Assembly (NCBI GenBank): GCA_030599445.1
Contig: JAUVOA010000101.1
Location: forward strand, 1 to 6,046
Length of the DNA stretch: 6,046 nucleotides
Direction: 5' to 3'
From: Atribacterota bacterium
GTDB taxonomy: Bacteria > Atribacterota > Phoenicimicrobiia > Phoenicimicrobiales > Phoenicimicrobiaceae
How positions within the stretch are numbered: the first letter of the stretch is position 1; each line of letters starts with the position of its first letter. Below are positions 4,267-6,046 of the stretch, piece by piece. The notes under the pieces were generated by a model. That model ran no database searches. It saw only the letters and a list, made by a program, of their open reading frames with translations, and was not told the origin of the DNA. The translations under genes and the position numbers were made by a program.

Positions 4267-4312
4267 GAAGATACTCTTTAAAAATTTTTAAAGAGTATCT
4301 TCTTGTATTTTT
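4267..4312 (+). terminator. Perfect 36-base palindrome with T-rich tail between rplL and rpoB
   Basis: Bases 4267-4284 and 4285-4302 are exact inverted copies (outer arms GAAGATACTC / GAGTATCTTC, centre AAAAATTTTT). The tail TTGTATTTTT (4303-4312) is U-rich but interrupted. It probably ends a share of rplL transcripts while letting some continue, as the rplL-rpoB attenuator does in E. coli. Its symmetry means it could also serve the other strand, but no gene converges here. An RNA-processing site is an alternative. Confidence 0.75.
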
Positions 4313-4553
4313 AATTAATAAATGATAAAATAATAATTTATAGAAATAAATATATTCCTTCAGTATAAATGCAATATTTTATCTGAGTAATTATTTTGTT
4401 TTTAAAAAATCTAAGAAATAACAAGATAGTCGCTAATAAGTTAATCTATACTTTATAAACAAATTTTAAGTTTTGAGAATCTATTATCTGACTATTCTTT
4501 CTGGTACTATTATTTTAATATTTTAATCATTATGTAAAGGTTGGTGTTTTGCG
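4313..4553 (+). other. Very AT-rich rpoB upstream region, no gene seen
   Basis: No coding region or RNA gene was recognised in these 241 bases; by hand count bases 4321-4500 are about 18% GC. A promoter for rpoB would be expected after the terminator. The best candidates are weak: an extended -10 TGGTACTAT (4502-4510), with the start near 4517, and TATACT (4447-4452), neither with a good -35 at normal spacing. The only Shine-Dalgarno-like bases before the GTG start are AAAGG at 4536-4540, about 13 bases away. Confidence 0.5.
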
Positions 4554-6046
4554 GTGCGTAATAAATATAATCAAATAAAAGACTATTCCAAAATACCTGA
4601 ATTATGTCCGATCCCCAATTTATTGGATATACAAAGAATTTCTTTTGTAAATTTTTTACAAAGATTTATCTCTCCCGATGAAAGAAAAAAGCAAGGGTTG
4701 CAGGAAGTGTTTATAAACATTTTTCCCATTCAAGACTTTACCGGTAATCTAATTTTAGATTTTGTTAGTTATTCACTGGGGGAATGTAAAGATTCTGCTT
4801 ACGGATGTTGGGAAAAGGGAGGAACGTATTCTGCTCCTTTAGAAGTTAAGATAAATTTAATCAGCAAGAAGACAGGTGAGATTAAAGAGCAAGACGTCTT
4901 TATGGGCGAGTTACCTCTTATGACCGAAAACGGAGGTTTCGTTATTAACGGAGCAGAAAGAGTGATAGTAAATCAATTAATAAGATCTCCCGGTATTTAT
5001 TTTGATGAAGAAAGGAATGAAAATAGCAAATCATTATATAAATTTAAAATTATACCTAATCGTGGATCCTGGTTAGAATTTGGATTTGATTCTTCCGACA
5101 TGATTTATGTCAGAATTGATAAAAAAAGGAAAATTCCAGCAACTGCCCTATTAAGAGCATTAGGATATGAAAATAATGAAGAAATAATGGAACTTTTTGA
5201 TTACGAAGAGATTGTAAAAACAACTTTAGAAAAAGATAATACAACCAATGGAAAAGAAGCTCTGATAGAAATATTTAGAAGATTGAGACCCAGTGAACCT
5301 CCGACTGAAAGAAATACTCGTCAATTAATTTTTAGATTACTTCTTGATCCTAAAAGATATGATTTAGCAAAAGTCGGAAGATATAAAATTAATAGGAAAT
5401 TAAACTTTGGGGATCGGATATTAGGTAAAATCGTTGCTGAAGACATTGTTGATCCTGGTAACAATAAAATAATCGTAAAAGCAGAAGAGAAAATAAATCA
5501 GAAAATATTTTCTGCAATAATAAACTCAGGAATTGAAAAGGTAAAAGTACTGAATTCTGAAAATGAAACGGTAACTGTTTTTAATGAGAAAGACGAAGCT
5601 TTTATGCCTATTGTTGATAAACTGAGTGAAGGAATCAATGAGGGGATTATAGATACGATTGCTGCTGAAGATATAATTAATCCCAAAACAGGTGAAGTAA
5701 TCTGCAGTACAGGAAGCAAATTAACTATTGCCTTGTTATACAAAATAAAAGAATGTAAAGAAAAGATAAAAATAAAAAAAGGTCCTTCGTTAACAAGAGA
5801 GGACATTGTAGCTTCATTAAGATATTTAGTCAATTTATATAGAGGAATTGGGTATATAGACGATATTGATCATTTAGGAAATAGAAGGATAAAGACAGTT
5901 GGCGAGTTACTTCAAGATCAATTTTACATTGGATTAAGCAGGATGGAAAGAGTGATTCGGGAGAGGATGACTATCCAGCCTGATGTTTCTGCCATTACTC
6001 CCCAAGCTTTGATAAATGCACGGCCATTATTGGCTACAATTAGACA
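4554..6046 (+). CDS. rpoB: RNA polymerase beta subunit, N-terminal 497 residues (3' end outside window)
   Basis: RpoB is the second-largest core subunit of RNA polymerase and forms one side of the active-site cleft. The frame is open from an in-frame stop at 4524 to the window end, and GTG 4554 is its only suitable start. Landmarks are IPNLLDIQRISF (about 20-31), DFTGNLILDF (61-70), QDVFMGELPLMTENGGFVI (113-131), INGAERVIVNQLIRSPGIYF (131-150), IPNRGSWLEF (167-176), RPSEPPT (245-251), RYDLAKVGRYKIN (268-280), DDIDHLGNRR (436-445) and ITPQALINARPLLATIR (481-497). The window stops a few residues before the FGSSQLSQF-type rifampicin region. Between residues 281 and 413 is a long insertion compared with E. 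coli, containing two similar AEDI(V/I)(D/N)P modules (293-332 and 369-407). Identity is certain. Confidence 0.97.
   Translation, partial: MRNKYNQIKDYSKIPELCPIPNLLDIQRISFVNFLQRFISPDERKKQGLQEVFINIFPIQDFTGNLILDFVSYSLGECKDSAYGCWEKGGTYSAPLEVKINLISKKTGEIKEQDVFMGELPLMTENGGFVINGAERVIVNQLIRSPGIYFDEERNENSKSLYKFKIIPNRGSWLEFGFDSSDMIYVRIDKKRKIPATALLRALGYENNEEIMELFDYEEIVKTTLEKDNTTNGKEALIEIFRRLRPSEPPTERNTRQLIFRLLLDPKRYDLAKVGRYKINRKLNFGDRILGKIVAEDIVDPGNNKIIVKAEEKINQKIFSAIINSGIEKVKVLNSENETVTVFNEKDEAFMPIVDKLSEGINEGIIDTIAAEDIINPKTGEVICSTGSKLTIALLYKIKECKEKIKIKKGPSLTREDIVASLRYLVNLYRGIGYIDDIDHLGNRRIKTVGELLQDQFYIGLSRMERVIRERMTIQPDVSAITPQALINARPLLATIR

Noticed and set aside
5498..5833. 111-codon open frame on the minus strand inside rpoB
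   Set aside because: It lies wholly within conserved RpoB coding sequence and has no family features.

Overview
This window is a bacterial translation and transcription locus in the classic order tuf (3' end), rpmG, tRNA-Trp, secE, nusG, rplK, rplA, rplJ, rplL, rpoB (5' part). All genes are on the + strand. It is core housekeeping DNA, not a mobile or defence island, and I see no CRISPR array, transposase or phage gene. The DNA is AT-rich: a hand count gives about 27% GC in a sample line of rpoB and about 18% in the spacer before rpoB. Codons such as AGA, ATA and TTA dominate. The repeat-filled spacers and low GC would fit an uncultivated low-GC lineage (for example Atribacterota-like or a deep Firmicutes-like group), but I cannot fix the phylum from the sequence alone.

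Layout. Bases 1-214 hold the last 70 codons of EF-Tu, at about 51% GC, in sharp contrast to everything downstream. Bases 215-431 form a spacer with two inverted arrays of a 7-base repeat (ATACGNN) around a perfect GC-rich palindrome. A good promoter (TTGACA, 17-base gap, TGGTAGATT) follows for rpmG. rpmG (L33, zinc type), tRNA-Trp(CCA), secE and nusG follow, with a likely second promoter just after the tRNA. Bases 1528-1699 hold another repeat-rich spacer, with a 7-base array and two inverted 8-base arrays that can fold into one long imperfect hairpin ahead of rplK. rplK and rplA are separated by a short hairpin that closely resembles the L1 binding site of 23S rRNA and touches the rplA Shine-Dalgarno. 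Between rplA and rplJ lies an L10-leader RNA followed by a competing antiterminator helix and an intrinsic terminator. rplJ starts at TTG. rplL has an unusual lysine/glutamate-rich N-terminal extension built partly from an exact 18-base tandem duplication. A 36-base perfect palindrome (terminator or attenuator) and about 240 very AT-rich bases precede rpoB, which starts at GTG and leaves the window just before its rifampicin-pocket region.

How the parts work together. L11, L1, L10 and L7/L12 form the two flexible stalks of the 50S subunit, where EF-Tu and other GTPase factors dock. NusG couples RNA polymerase to ribosome or Rho, SecE is part of the protein export channel, and RpoB is the polymerase beta subunit. 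The RNA elements suggest layered self-control: L1 on rplA, the L10-L12 complex on rplJ-rplL, and partial termination setting the ribosomal-protein to polymerase ratio.
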